From: JAGWBD01 sp965197455
GTDB taxonomy: Bacteria > Chloroflexota > Anaerolineae > Aggregatilineales > Phototrophicaceae
Assembly: GCA_965197455.1 (NCBI GenBank)
Contig: OZ240208.1
Location: forward strand, 620,001 to 684,000
Direction: 5' to 3'
DNA length: 64,000 nt
Position numbers and translations under genes: made by a program. Positions 36,242-44,317 of the stretch are shown here, piece after piece. Position 1 is the stretch's first letter, and each line of letters opens with the position of its first letter. The notes under the pieces are model-generated. The model ran no database searches. It saw only the letters and a program-made list of their open reading frames with translations, and had not been told where the DNA came from.

Positions 36242-38638
36242 TTAGACGCTCTCACGCTCTGCCTGTGTCAAGGCGTCCACTTCGAACTCAAGGCCACAAG
36301 CATGGCAGCGCGCCATGCCCCGTCTGCCCTCAATCAGCAGCTTGCCACAGGCAGGACAGGGTTGACGCATTGGTCGGTTCCAGCTGCTGAAGTCACAGTC
36401 CGGATAGCGTACACAGCCGTAGAAGGTGCGCCCGGTTTTGGTGCGGCGTTCTGACAGCTCACCGCCATGCTCCGGGCCACATTGCGGGCAGGCAATGCCC
36501 ATGCCGAGCGATTCGCGGTGGTCACACTCCGGGAAGCGATTGCAGGCAATAAACATGCCGAAGCGACCCAGACGCTTGACCAGGGATTGCTCGGCGCCGC
36601 AGCGAGGACAGTCGCGCCCTATTGGCTGCTCCAACGGAGTGTCTGGCATGTGCTCACGGGCGTGTTCCAGCTGGTGCAAAAACGGCTGGTAGAACTCGCC
36701 GAGCATGGGTCGCCATGCCAGGCGGTCAGCGGCAATCGCGTCCAGCTTGTCCTCCATCTGCGCTGTGAACTCATAGTCCATAACGTCCGGAAAGTATTCC
36801 AACAGCAGGTCGACGACAGTAGAGCCAACGGAGGTCGGGGCCAGGTGCCGGCCTTCGCGCGTCACATAGTGTCGCTGCTTAATCTTGGTGATGATGTTTG
36901 CGTAGGTGCTGGGTCGGCCGATGCCGCGTTCTTCCAGTGCCCGAACCAGGCTGGCCTCGGAGAGGCGAGGCGGCGGCTGGGTGAAGTGTTGTTCGGGCAG
37001 CAATTGCTGCAGGTCGAGCGCATCGCCCTTGCCGAGGTCAGCGGGCACCTGGCGCCCGCCTGCTGTGGCACTCGCAGCATCGCTGACGGCCAGATGTCCG
37101 GCGAAGCGCAGCGTCCGGCTGGAAGCGCGGAACAAACAGGGCGCTTCAGCAGCCTCTGCCCGGGCCTCAATTTCGACTGCCAGGGTGTCGTAGACGGCGC
37201 TGGCCATCTGGCTGGCGAGGAAGCGCTCCCAAATCAGCCGATACAGCTTCAATTGATCGGCGGCAAGCCAGGACTTCACCTCGTCAGGATGCAAATGCAC
37301 ATTGGTCGGCCGGATGGCCTCGTGGGCTTCCTGGGCCGCGCGCGCGCGGGTGCGATACACAGGCGGTTTGTCCGGCAGGTAAGCCTTCCCGAACTTGCGC
37401 TCAATGCAGGCCCGCGCATCGTTCTGTGCCTGACGCGACACGGTGACGCTGTCCGTGCGCATATAAGTGATGAGGCCGGTCGTGCCCTTCGGGCCCAACT
37501 CGATGCCCTGGTAGAGCTGCTGGGCGATGCGCATGGTGTTGGCCGGATTCAGTCCCAGCCGGCTGGAAGCGGTCTGTTGCAAGGTGCTGGTGGTAAAGGG
37601 CGCAGAGGGCCGGCTGCGCGAGCTGCCGCGCCTGACGGATTGGACGAGGTAGCGGCTGCGTTCAAGGCGTTCGACCAGTGGCAGCACCTCTTCTCTGGTC
37701 GCAGGGCTGAAACCCGGTTCTGGCTTGATGTTTTCTTCGCCAATACGCACGAGCCTGGCGCGAAAGCGCTTGCCGGCGCGATTGCCATTGTGGGCTGCTT
37801 CACCCAGATCGGCGTCGATCGTCCAGTATTCCTGCGGGGTAAAGGCCTCTATTTCCCGCTCCCGTTCGACCACCAGACGCACGGCCACGCTCTGTACACG
37901 GCCGGCAGTCAGCTGGTTACTCACTTTCTTTTTGAGCACCGAACCGACGTCATAGCCGACAATCCGGTCGAGGATGCGCCGCGCCAGGTAGGCATTCACG
38001 CGTTCCTGGTTGATCTCGCGCGGATGGGCAAAGGCCTCTTGCACAGCCTTGTCCGTGATTTCGTGGAAGACGACACGGTGCGTCCGGTCGGCGTCCATGT
38101 CGGCCACCTGGGTCAGGTGCCAGGCGATGGCTTCCCCTTCGCGGTCCGGGTCAGTGGCCAGATAAATCTCCTCCGCAACCTCGGCGTAGCCTTTCAGCTT
38201 TTTGACGACATCCCGCTTCTTTTTGGGCACGCTCCATGAAGGTTCGAAGGCATTGGCCACATCGACGGCATTGCGACCGCGTTTCAGATCGCGTATATGC
38301 CCAATGGAGGACTCGACCGTGTAGCCCGTGCCGAGGAAGTTGCGCACGGTGCGGGCCTTGGTGGGCGACTCGACGATGACGAGTTTGCCAATTTTACGGC
38401 GCCGGCGCGCAGGCTTTTTCGAGCGGGCGGGCGTTGGCTTTTTCGGCCTGGCGACGACTTTTGGTTTGGGCAGGTCAGCATGCGCGTCGGTTGCGCCCAT
38501 CTTGAACATGCCGGTGCCGCAGACCTCGCACTTGCCTCGCGTGCCAGGTGAACCACCCGCGGTATATTGCGCCACTGCGTCGGCCAATGTGCGCTTTGTC
38601 CTGCACCCGAAACAGTACGCCTGCAGTGCTTCGTCCAT
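36242..38638 (-). CDS. topA: DNA topoisomerase I with extra N-terminal zinc domain
   Basis: A 798-residue type IA topoisomerase that relaxes negative supercoils. Before the TOPRIM domain there is a ~60-residue module with two Cys pairs (YCFGCRTKRTL and KCEVCGTGMFKMG) and a basic linker of Lys/Arg/Pro. TOPRIM starts at KLVIVESPTKARTV and has LATDPDREGEAIAWHL. The catalytic Tyr is in GLITYMRTDS. Three C-terminal zinc fingers begin CPRCGAEQ, CPQCGPEH and CPACGKLL (~685-795). It is the last gene of the ffh-rpsP-khpA-rimM-dprA-manC-topA operon, 17 bases after manC. Confidence 0.96.
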   Translation of the reverse strand: MDEALQAYCFGCRTKRTLADAVAQYTAGGSPGTRGKCEVCGTGMFKMGATDAHADLPKPKVVARPKKPTPARSKKPARRRRKIGKLVIVESPTKARTVRNFLGTGYTVESSIGHIRDLKRGRNAVDVANAFEPSWSVPKKKRDVVKKLKGYAEVAEEIYLATDPDREGEAIAWHLTQVADMDADRTHRVVFHEITDKAVQEAFAHPREINQERVNAYLARRILDRIVGYDVGSVLKKKVSNQLTAGRVQSVAVRLVVEREREIEAFTPQEYWTIDADLGEAAHNGNRAGKRFRARLVRIGEENIKPEPGFSPATREEVLPLVERLERSRYLVQSVRRGSSRSRPSAPFTTSTLQQTASSRLGLNPANTMRIAQQLYQGIELGPKGTTGLITYMRTDSVTVSRQAQNDARACIERKFGKAYLPDKPPVYRTRARAAQEAHEAIRPTNVHLHPDEVKSWLAADQLKLYRLIWERFLASQMASAVYDTLAVEIEARAEAAEAPCLFRASSRTLRFAGHLAVSDAASATAGGRQVPADLGKGDALDLQQLLPEQHFTQPPPRLSEASLVRALEERGIGRPSTYANIITKIKQRHYVTREGRHLAPTSVGSTVVDLLLEYFPDVMDYEFTAQMEDKLDAIAADRLAWRPMLGEFYQPFLHQLEHAREHMPDTPLEQPIGRDCPRCGAEQSLVKRLGRFGMFIACNRFPECDHRESLGMGIACPQCGPEHGGELSERRTKTGRTFYGCVRYPDCDFSSWNRPMRQPCPACGKLLIEGRRGMARCHACGLEFEVDALTQAERESV

Positions 38639-38655
38639 AGGCCCTTTCGCCTGGG

Positions 38656-39744
38656 TTAGAGGTATTTGTAGTTCTTGGTGGTCAGGAGTTTGTTGACAAC
38701 TTCACGCACATCCTGGCTGCGATCCTTGTGACAAAGCAGGAGGGCGTCGGGCGTTTCCACCACGATGAGATCCTCCACACCGATGGTCACCGTGAGCTTG
38801 TCACTGTAGACCAGGGTGTTACAGGTGTCCAGCACCACGTTTGCGGCCGTATTGCCACGGAAGTGGTTGCCCGCGCGATCCAGCGCAAGCACCTCGAACA
38901 GGGAACCCCAGCTGCCCACGTCGTTCCAACCGATGTCGACCGGAATAACGGCCATGTTGCGCGCGTTCTCCATGACGGCGAAATCGATCGAGATGCTCTG
39001 GATGTTATCCCAGTTCGCTTCCAGAGTATCGACCCAGGCCGGACTATCCACCGTGGCGCTGATGGTCTGCAGACGCACGAACATCTCCGGCTGCTGCTGC
39101 TCGTATTCCGCCAGCGCCTTTTCAGTTGTCCAGATGAACATGCCGGAATTCCAGCTGTAATCACCCGAGCGCAGAAAAGCAGCCGCAGTTGCTTCATCCG
39201 GCTTTTCGGTAAAACCCAGCGAACGGTACACAGCGAATCCGCCGGCCTGGCCGCATTGCTCTCCCTGGTGAATGTAGCCGAAGCCGGTGGCAGGAGCGGT
39301 GGGCGCCAGCCCCAGGGTGACGATCTGGCCCTGGCGCGCGACCTCCTGTGCAGCCAGCAGTGCTTGATGAAAGCGCGTCACATGCTGGATGTGGTGATCC
39401 GCGGTCAGGATGGCCACAGCGGCCTGGGGGTCGCGCCGGTGAATCACTGCCATGCCAAGGCCGGCAGCCGGGGCAGTGTTTCGTCCGTAGGGCTCGACGA
39501 TGTAATTGCCAGGCGGAATGTCCGGCACTTCAGCGTGCATCTCGTCGAAGCAGGCGCGGCCGGTGACGACAAAAATGCGTTCCGGTGGGAACAGCGGCGC
39601 AAGGCGCTCCACACTGATGCGAAACATGGAGCGTTCGGCATCGGTCAGTGGCAACAGCTGCTTGGGGCGGTCCTGACGGCTCATGGGCCACAGCCGCGTG
39701 CCCCCGCCGCCGGCCAGAATCATCGCATAGAAGTGTGCGCTCAT
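38656..39744 (-). CDS. manC: mannose-1-phosphate guanylyltransferase
   Basis: A 362-residue nucleotidyltransferase making GDP-mannose from mannose-1-phosphate and GTP. The signature GGGGTRLWPMSRQDRPKQLL is at residues 11-30. FTEKPDEATAAAFL and the WNSGMFIWTTEKAL segment identify the substrate-binding part, and DIGWNDVGSWGSLFEV is also typical. The cupin isomerase domain of bifunctional forms is absent. It lies between dprA and topA with gaps of 15 and 17 bases, an unusual place for a sugar-nucleotide gene. Confidence 0.93.
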   Translation of the reverse strand: MSAHFYAMILAGGGGTRLWPMSRQDRPKQLLPLTDAERSMFRISVERLAPLFPPERIFVVTGRACFDEMHAEVPDIPPGNYIVEPYGRNTAPAAGLGMAVIHRRDPQAAVAILTADHHIQHVTRFHQALLAAQEVARQGQIVTLGLAPTAPATGFGYIHQGEQCGQAGGFAVYRSLGFTEKPDEATAAAFLRSGDYSWNSGMFIWTTEKALAEYEQQQPEMFVRLQTISATVDSPAWVDTLEANWDNIQSISIDFAVMENARNMAVIPVDIGWNDVGSWGSLFEVLALDRAGNHFRGNTAANVVLDTCNTLVYSDKLTVTIGVEDLIVVETPDALLLCHKDRSQDVREVVNKLLTTKNYKYL

Positions 39745-39759
39745 GCTGAAGCCCCCGTC

Positions 39760-40881
39760 TCAGCCGGACTGTGTGCGGCAATATTGCATGGGCCCGACCT
39801 TTCGCGCAAGGCCGCGCAATTCAAGAATGGTCAGCGTGCTGCTCACGTTTGCGACCGGCAGCTGACATTCGCGCGCCAGCTCGTCGACATGCGTCGGCTC
39901 TGCGCCCAGACTGGCCAGCAGATTGGCCTCGGTCTCGTTGGTGGGCACGACCTGTTTTGTGACGGTGGCTGCCTCCACGCGCGTCCAGGCGAGATTCAGT
40001 TCATCCAGGATATCCGCGGCCGAGGTAACCAGTTTGGCGCCATCCTGAATCAGTTGATGACAACCGGCGCTGGCCTGATCCAGAATGTTACCGGGCACGG
40101 CGAAGACTTCGCGCCCCTGTTCGCCAGCCATGTTGGCCGTGATGATCGCGCCGCTGGACAGTGGCGCCTGCACCACGAGGACGCCCAGCGAAAGACCGCT
40201 GATAATGCGGTTGCGGCGCGGGAAGTTGCGTCCCTCCGGCAAGGCGCCGATCGGATGCTCGCTGATGAGCGCGCCATGTTCGCTGATGTCCTGCGCCAGT
40301 TCCCGATGCCCGGCAGGATAGACCACGTCGACACCGCAGCCAAGCGCAGCCAACGTCCGGCCGCCGGCTTTTAGGGCACCCCGGTGTGCGGCGGCGTCAA
40401 TGCCGTAAGCCAGGCCGCTCACGATTGTCACCTGCTGATGGGCCAGGTCCTGCGCCAGCCTGCCCGCTACATCGCGGCCGTAGGCTGTGGCCTTGCGTGT
40501 GCCGACCACTCCCAGGGCATTGTGATCGGCCGGAAACAGGGTTCCCTTGATGTAGAGCGCCAGCGGTGGATCGGGGATATTGAGCAGCGGCGCGGGATAA
40601 TTTTCATCCAACAATGTACACAGGCTCGCGCCACAGGCGTGAATTCGCGCCAGTTCGCGCTCCAGGTCGAGCTCCCGGCGCAATTCAAGCATGCGCTGCC
40701 GCAGCGAGCGCTCAAGGCCGGCCTGATGCAGCTGCGAATCGCTGGCCAGCCATGCCGCGCCGGGGTCTTCAAAGTATTGCAGCAGACGGGCAAGGCGCCT
40801 GGGGCCAATGCCTGGCACCAGGCTGAAACCCAGACAGGCCAGATGCGGGTCGGGTGGGCTATGCTTCGGCGCAGGGTTCAT
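39760..40881 (-). CDS. dprA: DNA-processing protein DprA
   Basis: A 373-residue protein. An N-terminal SAM/HhH-like region (SLVPGIGPRRLARLLQYFED) precedes the Rossmann-fold DprA core with GVVGTRKATAYGRDVA, SGLAYGIDAAAHRGAL and the motif SEHPIGALPEGRNFPRRNRI. The C-terminal winged-helix domain (~308-370, ANLLASLGAEPTHVDELA) is present. DprA loads RecA on incoming single strands during natural transformation. The next gene manC follows after 15 bases. Confidence 0.95.
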   Translation of the reverse strand: MNPAPKHSPPDPHLACLGFSLVPGIGPRRLARLLQYFEDPGAAWLASDSQLHQAGLERSLRQRMLELRRELDLERELARIHACGASLCTLLDENYPAPLLNIPDPPLALYIKGTLFPADHNALGVVGTRKATAYGRDVAGRLAQDLAHQQVTIVSGLAYGIDAAAHRGALKAGGRTLAALGCGVDVVYPAGHRELAQDISEHGALISEHPIGALPEGRNFPRRNRIISGLSLGVLVVQAPLSSGAIITANMAGEQGREVFAVPGNILDQASAGCHQLIQDGAKLVTSAADILDELNLAWTRVEAATVTKQVVPTNETEANLLASLGAEPTHVDELARECQLPVANVSSTLTILELRGLARKVGPMQYCRTQSG

Positions 40882-40908
40882 GGGCTGCTTTCAGAGAGGC
40901 CGGAGTTT

Positions 40909-41472
40909 TCAGCAGGTGGGGAGCAGACCCTCCGGCAATTGCACACGCAGGAAGCCGCCCGCAATGTTGGTCTCGAGAATGGTGTCTGCGGTCGCCGGGA
41001 CCAGTACTTCTCCATGGTCGGGGCTGTCTACAATGTAAACGTCATTGGCACCCGTTTCGATGATGTCACGAACCTTGCCCAGCGCGCAACCGTCCAATGT
41101 CAGGACCTGCAGGCCAATAAGCTGGAAGAGATAAAATTCTTCTTCCTCGAGCGGCACAGCGTCCTCGATCGCGACCAGCACCTTGAGCTCGCGCAGCATT
41201 TCCGCAGCATTGCGGTCGTCCACACCCTCCAGTTTCAGCAGGCCGTAACGCTGATGCATGCGCATGTGTTGCACCTGGCAGGCGCGTACATGACGCCCGT
41301 GCACGTCGGTCGCCAGGTGGATCTGCTCAAGCCCTTCGATGCGCTCGGGATAGTCCGTCAGCAGGCGCACACGCAGCTCGCCGCGTAGTCCGTGGGGACG
41401 CAACACTTCGCCCAGTAGCAGGAAGCGCGGCCCGGATTTAGAGTCCGGGCCGACTGATGACGAATGCAGCAT
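40909..41472 (-). CDS. rimM: 16S rRNA processing protein RimM
   Basis: A 187-residue 30S assembly factor. The N-terminal RimM domain has LLGEVLRPHGLRGELRVRLLTDYPERI. The C-terminal PRC-barrel domain has EEFYLFQLIGLQVLTLDG, GKVRDIIETGANDVYIV and, near the end, VLVPATADTILETNI. RimM binds S19 and the head of 16S rRNA. It starts 3 bases after the KH protein, in the rpsP-khpA-rimM order common in Gram-positive bacteria and relatives. Confidence 0.94.
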   Translation of the reverse strand: MLHSSSVGPDSKSGPRFLLLGEVLRPHGLRGELRVRLLTDYPERIEGLEQIHLATDVHGRHVRACQVQHMRMHQRYGLLKLEGVDDRNAAEMLRELKVLVAIEDAVPLEEEEFYLFQLIGLQVLTLDGCALGKVRDIIETGANDVYIVDSPDHGEVLVPATADTILETNIAGGFLRVQLPEGLLPTC

Positions 41473-41475
41473 CGA

Positions 41476-41772
41476 TCACATGATCTCGAGGATGATGTGT
41501 TTGCGACTGCGTTCCCCCTGCTGGTGTCGGTCGGCGACGCGCAGCAGGGCGCGGATGGCATTGGCGACCCGGCCCTCGCGCCCGATCACGCGGCCCATAT
41601 CTTCCGGCGCCACGCGCAGCTCGATGACCGTCGCCGAATTTGTGTTGCGCTGTCGCACCTTGACCTGGGAGGGGTCGTTGACAAGGCTTTTGGCGATGTA
41701 GCCGACCAGCTCCTCAAGGTTCGTTGGTGGGCGCGGTTGCTGACGTTGCTGCCAGTTTCTACCGGATTTCAT
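41476..41772 (-). CDS. khpA: KH-domain RNA-binding protein KhpA
   Basis: 98 residues from ATG 41772, 4 bases after the rpsP stop. One KH domain of the YlqC/KhpA type has the GxxG loop in VIGREGRVANAIRALL. The N-terminal ~25 residues are Gln/Arg/Pro-rich. KhpA, usually with KhpB, binds many RNAs and affects cell division and elongation. Position between rpsP and rimM is classical. Confidence 0.93.
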   Translation of the reverse strand: MKSGRNWQQRQQPRPPTNLEELVGYIAKSLVNDPSQVKVRQRNTNSATVIELRVAPEDMGRVIGREGRVANAIRALLRVADRHQQGERSRKHIILEIM

Positions 41773-41776
41773 GGGC

Positions 41777-42151
41777 TTACCCGTCCTGGCTGAGGGACTC
41801 ACCGACCGGGAAACTGGTCTTCGGGCTCACCGGTTCGGCGCCCTCCAGTTCGGCCGCGGCCTCCGCCAGCAGGGCCTCAAGCTCCTCACCCTTGCGCAGA
41901 CGGTCGAAACGCCCGAGCGTGCCGGTGATGGTAAAAATCTTGCGCACCCGGTCGCTGGGCTGAGCGCCATTGCCCAACCAGTAGAGCGCGCGTTCCTCGT
42001 TGACCACGTTGGTGTTGGGACGGGTGCGCGGGTTGTAGTGACCAATGGCTTCGATGAAGCGACCGTTGCGCGGGCTGCGCTGGTCGGCGACGACGATGCG
42101 ATAGCTGGGTTGTTTGCGCAAACCAACCCGGCGCAGACGAATGCGTACCAT
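41777..42151 (-). CDS. rpsP: 30S ribosomal protein S16
   Basis: A 124-residue protein with the S16 core MVRIRLRRVGLRKQPSYRIVV, SPRNGRFIEAIGHYNPRT and ALYWLGNGAQPSDRV. After residue ~85 it has an acidic Ala/Glu-rich extension that other S16 proteins often carry in this phylum. The SD AAGGAGAGAG precedes ATG 42151. A 100-base gap with an inverted repeat separates it from ffh. Confidence 0.96.
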   Translation of the reverse strand: MVRIRLRRVGLRKQPSYRIVVADQRSPRNGRFIEAIGHYNPRTRPNTNVVNEERALYWLGNGAQPSDRVRKIFTITGTLGRFDRLRKGEELEALLAEAAAELEGAEPVSPKTSFPVGESLSQDG

Positions 42152-42205
42152 GAGACTCTCTCCTTGTGTTGTGCGCTCCCATGCGCCGAGATTGGCGGGG
42201 AGCCA

Positions 42206-42237
42206 CTGTCAATGAACGAAACGTGACATGTTGACAG
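42206..42237. repeat. inverted repeat in the ffh-rpsP gap
   Basis: Plus-strand arms CTGTCAA (42206-42212) and TTGACAG (42231-42237), 18 bases apart. No T-tract follows on either side. It could be an mRNA processing or regulatory hairpin ahead of rpsP, or chance. Confidence 0.4.
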
Positions 42238-42251
42238 TCGGGGAAGGGGAG

Positions 42252-43592
42252 TCAGCCCTGGCCCATTGCCTGAGGCACGCCGCCGGGCAGCTTCAGCCGC
42301 CCGCGTCGCATCTGCCTCATCAGCTTGCGCATGTCACGGAATTGCTTGATGACCTGATTGACATCGCTGACCTGCAGGCCGCTGCCGCGCGCGATGCGCT
42401 TGCGACGGCTGGCGTTCAGCAATTTTGGCCGCGCGCGTTCGGCCGGCGTCATGGAAAGGATGATGGCCTCGACCTTGCGCAGGCCACGTTCCATCTCCTC
42501 CTGGTCCACCTGCTCCTGCAGGCGGCCCATGCCCGGCACCATGTTGAGTAGTTGACCCAGCGGCCCCATCTTGCGTACCCGACGCAGGTTGTCCAGGAAC
42601 TCCTGCAGGGTAAACTCGTCCCTGAGCATTTTCTGCTGCAGGCTTTCGGCCTCGGCCTCGTCGAATTCTTCCTGAGCGCGCTCGATGAGCGTCATGACAT
42701 CGCCCATACCCAGGATGCGTGAGGCCAGACGGTCGGGGTGGAATACCTCGAAGCCGTCGACTTTCTCACCGGTTGCCAGGAACTTGACCGGGACGCCGGT
42801 GACTGCGCGCATGGAGATAGCCGCGCCGCCGCGCGCGTCGCCATCGACCTTGGTGAGGATGAGACCGGTGATCCCCACGCTCTCGTTGAAGCCCTGGGCG
42901 ATGTTCACGGCTTCCTGGCCGGTCATGGCATCCGCCACCAGCAGAATCTCCGCTGGGGCCGTGCGCTGCTTGATCTGCTGCAACTCGGCCATCAGGCTTT
43001 CGTTGATTTGCAGACGCCCGGCGGTGTCGAAAATGACCACATCGGCCCCGGCTGCTTCAGCAGCCTTCAAGCTGCGGACAGCAATGTCTGCCGGGCGGGC
43101 GCTAACGCCCTCCTCGTAGTAGGGCATATCGACCTGCTTAGCCAGCGTGACCAGCTGGTCAACGGCGGCAGGCCGCACCGTGTCGCAGGCGACCATCATG
43201 GGCGAGCGGCCATCGCGCCGTAATTGCACGGCCAGCTTGGTCGCCGTGGTTGTTTTGCCTGTGCCCTGCAGACCCACCAGCATGATGGCGTGCGGGCGCG
43301 TGCTGCCGAGAAAATCAAGTCGGCCTGGTTCTCCCAGCGTGGCAATCAATTCCTCATGGACGATCTGCAGCACCATCTGTCCCGGCTTGAGGCTGCGCAG
43401 CAGCTCGGCGCCAACTGCGCGTTCGCGCACGCGCTTGACGAAGGACTTCACGATGGGCAGCGAGACGTCGGCTTCCAGCAGGGCCATGCGCACCTCGCGC
43501 ATGACCTCGTTGACATCACGCTCGGTCAGGTGGCCGGCCCTGCCGAGGCGGTCAACGGTCGCCTGAAGCCGTTTGCTGAGGCTTTCAAACAT
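42252..43592 (-). CDS. ffh: signal recognition particle protein Ffh
   Basis: A 446-residue SRP54 GTPase. After the N domain, the G domain has GLQGTGKTTTATKLA, DTAGRLQIN and TKVDGDARGG. The methionine-rich M domain (~300-446), which binds 4.5S RNA and signal peptides, contains RRKRIARGSGLQVSDVN. Ffh targets membrane proteins to SecYEG through FtsY. First gene of the seven-gene operon ending with topA, with a strong promoter at 43640-43668. Confidence 0.97.
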   Translation of the reverse strand: MFESLSKRLQATVDRLGRAGHLTERDVNEVMREVRMALLEADVSLPIVKSFVKRVRERAVGAELLRSLKPGQMVLQIVHEELIATLGEPGRLDFLGSTRPHAIMLVGLQGTGKTTTATKLAVQLRRDGRSPMMVACDTVRPAAVDQLVTLAKQVDMPYYEEGVSARPADIAVRSLKAAEAAGADVVIFDTAGRLQINESLMAELQQIKQRTAPAEILLVADAMTGQEAVNIAQGFNESVGITGLILTKVDGDARGGAAISMRAVTGVPVKFLATGEKVDGFEVFHPDRLASRILGMGDVMTLIERAQEEFDEAEAESLQQKMLRDEFTLQEFLDNLRRVRKMGPLGQLLNMVPGMGRLQEQVDQEEMERGLRKVEAIILSMTPAERARPKLLNASRRKRIARGSGLQVSDVNQVIKQFRDMRKLMRQMRRGRLKLPGGVPQAMGQG

Positions 43593-43639
43593 GCTTGCTA
43601 CGCAACTTCCTCTGGCTACGCTGGTCTGGAACCTGATGC

Positions 43640-43668
43640 ATTCTAGTGGAGCGGCTGGACAGCGTCAA
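43640..43668 (-). promoter_or_regulatory. promoter of the ffh-topA operon
   Basis: TTGACG (43668-43663), a 17-bp spacer and TAGAAT (43645-43640) on the minus strand, ~48 bases before the ffh start. Confidence 0.75.
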
Positions 43669-43678
43669 TACGTGGCGC

Positions 43679-44182
43679 TCATTCCGGTCCGTGTTGAAAA
43701 CGGCGATAGGCGCGGTTGTGATACACGAGCGGCCAGACCGGATCGTCCATGCGACCGGTGGCCAGAACTTCTCCGATGATCACGTGATGCGTGGCGCCGT
43801 CATGCATGCCATAAACGCGGCAATCCATCCAGACGATGGCCTCCTGCAATAGCGGGGCGCCGCTTTTGGCGACAAAGGTTGGCACGGTGTCGATGCGCTC
43901 GACGCCAGGTGGCAACTCTGTATAACCGGCGAAGAGCGCTGAATGGGCTTCGTGCCCTTCCCCCAGAATCGAGACACCGAAGTGGCCGCTGTCCTGCAGC
44001 AGCAGGCTGGTGCCGGCTTCCTTGTGCAGGCAGACGAGGATCAGCGGCGGTTCCAGTGAGATGGAGGTGAAGGAGCTGGCCGTCATGCCTTCGCGCCGGT
44101 CTGCATGAGCAGTGGTGACGACCGTGACGCCACAGGCCCACAACCTCATGCTGCGGCGCATGGCTTCAGAAATCGGGTCCAT
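43679..44182 (-). CDS. flavin reductase-like domain protein
   Basis: A 167-residue FMN-binding split-barrel protein. The family features are MRLWACGVTVVTTA, the substrate-loop GMTASSFTSISLEPPLILVCL, and the C-terminal THHVIIGEVLATG. Such proteins reduce FMN/FAD with NAD(P)H for a monooxygenase partner or act as stand-alone reductases. No partner oxygenase is near. A TATACT box lies at 44215-44220 on the minus strand. Confidence 0.9.
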   Translation of the reverse strand: MDPISEAMRRSMRLWACGVTVVTTAHADRREGMTASSFTSISLEPPLILVCLHKEAGTSLLLQDSGHFGVSILGEGHEAHSALFAGYTELPPGVERIDTVPTFVAKSGAPLLQEAIVWMDCRVYGMHDGATHHVIIGEVLATGRMDDPVWPLVYHNRAYRRFQHGPE

Positions 44183-44214
44183 TGACGTGCTTCCCTTGCT
44201 GACGACCGGCTCAC

Positions 44215-44220
44215 AGTATA
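44215..44220 (-). promoter_or_regulatory. -10 box for the flavin reductase gene
   Basis: TATACT on the minus strand, 33 bases before the ATG at 44182; CTGCCA 19 bp upstream is a weak -35 candidate. Confidence 0.4.
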
Positions 44221-44250
44221 GTCGAATTCAGGCGGGTTGGCAGGCCGGCG

Positions 44251-44279
44251 TTGCATGAAACAATGCGCACAGATAGAGT
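44251..44279 (+). promoter_or_regulatory. promoter of the lactonase-like gene
   Basis: TTGCAT (44251-44256), a 17-bp spacer and TAGAGT (44274-44279). It points to translation from ATG 44318, with GGGAG eight bases upstream. Confidence 0.55.
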
Positions 44280-44317
44280 CAGGCCTTGCGAATCGCCACT
44301 GCTTGGGAGCACGGGAT

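Noticed and set aside
36467..38239. A 590-codon open frame on the plus strand
   Set aside because: It lies antisense to the conserved topA coding region, has no recognisable domain and no ribosome site; high GC makes such shadow frames common.
38728..40374. A 548-codon open frame on the plus strand
   Set aside because: It is antisense to manC and dprA, both full-length and conserved.
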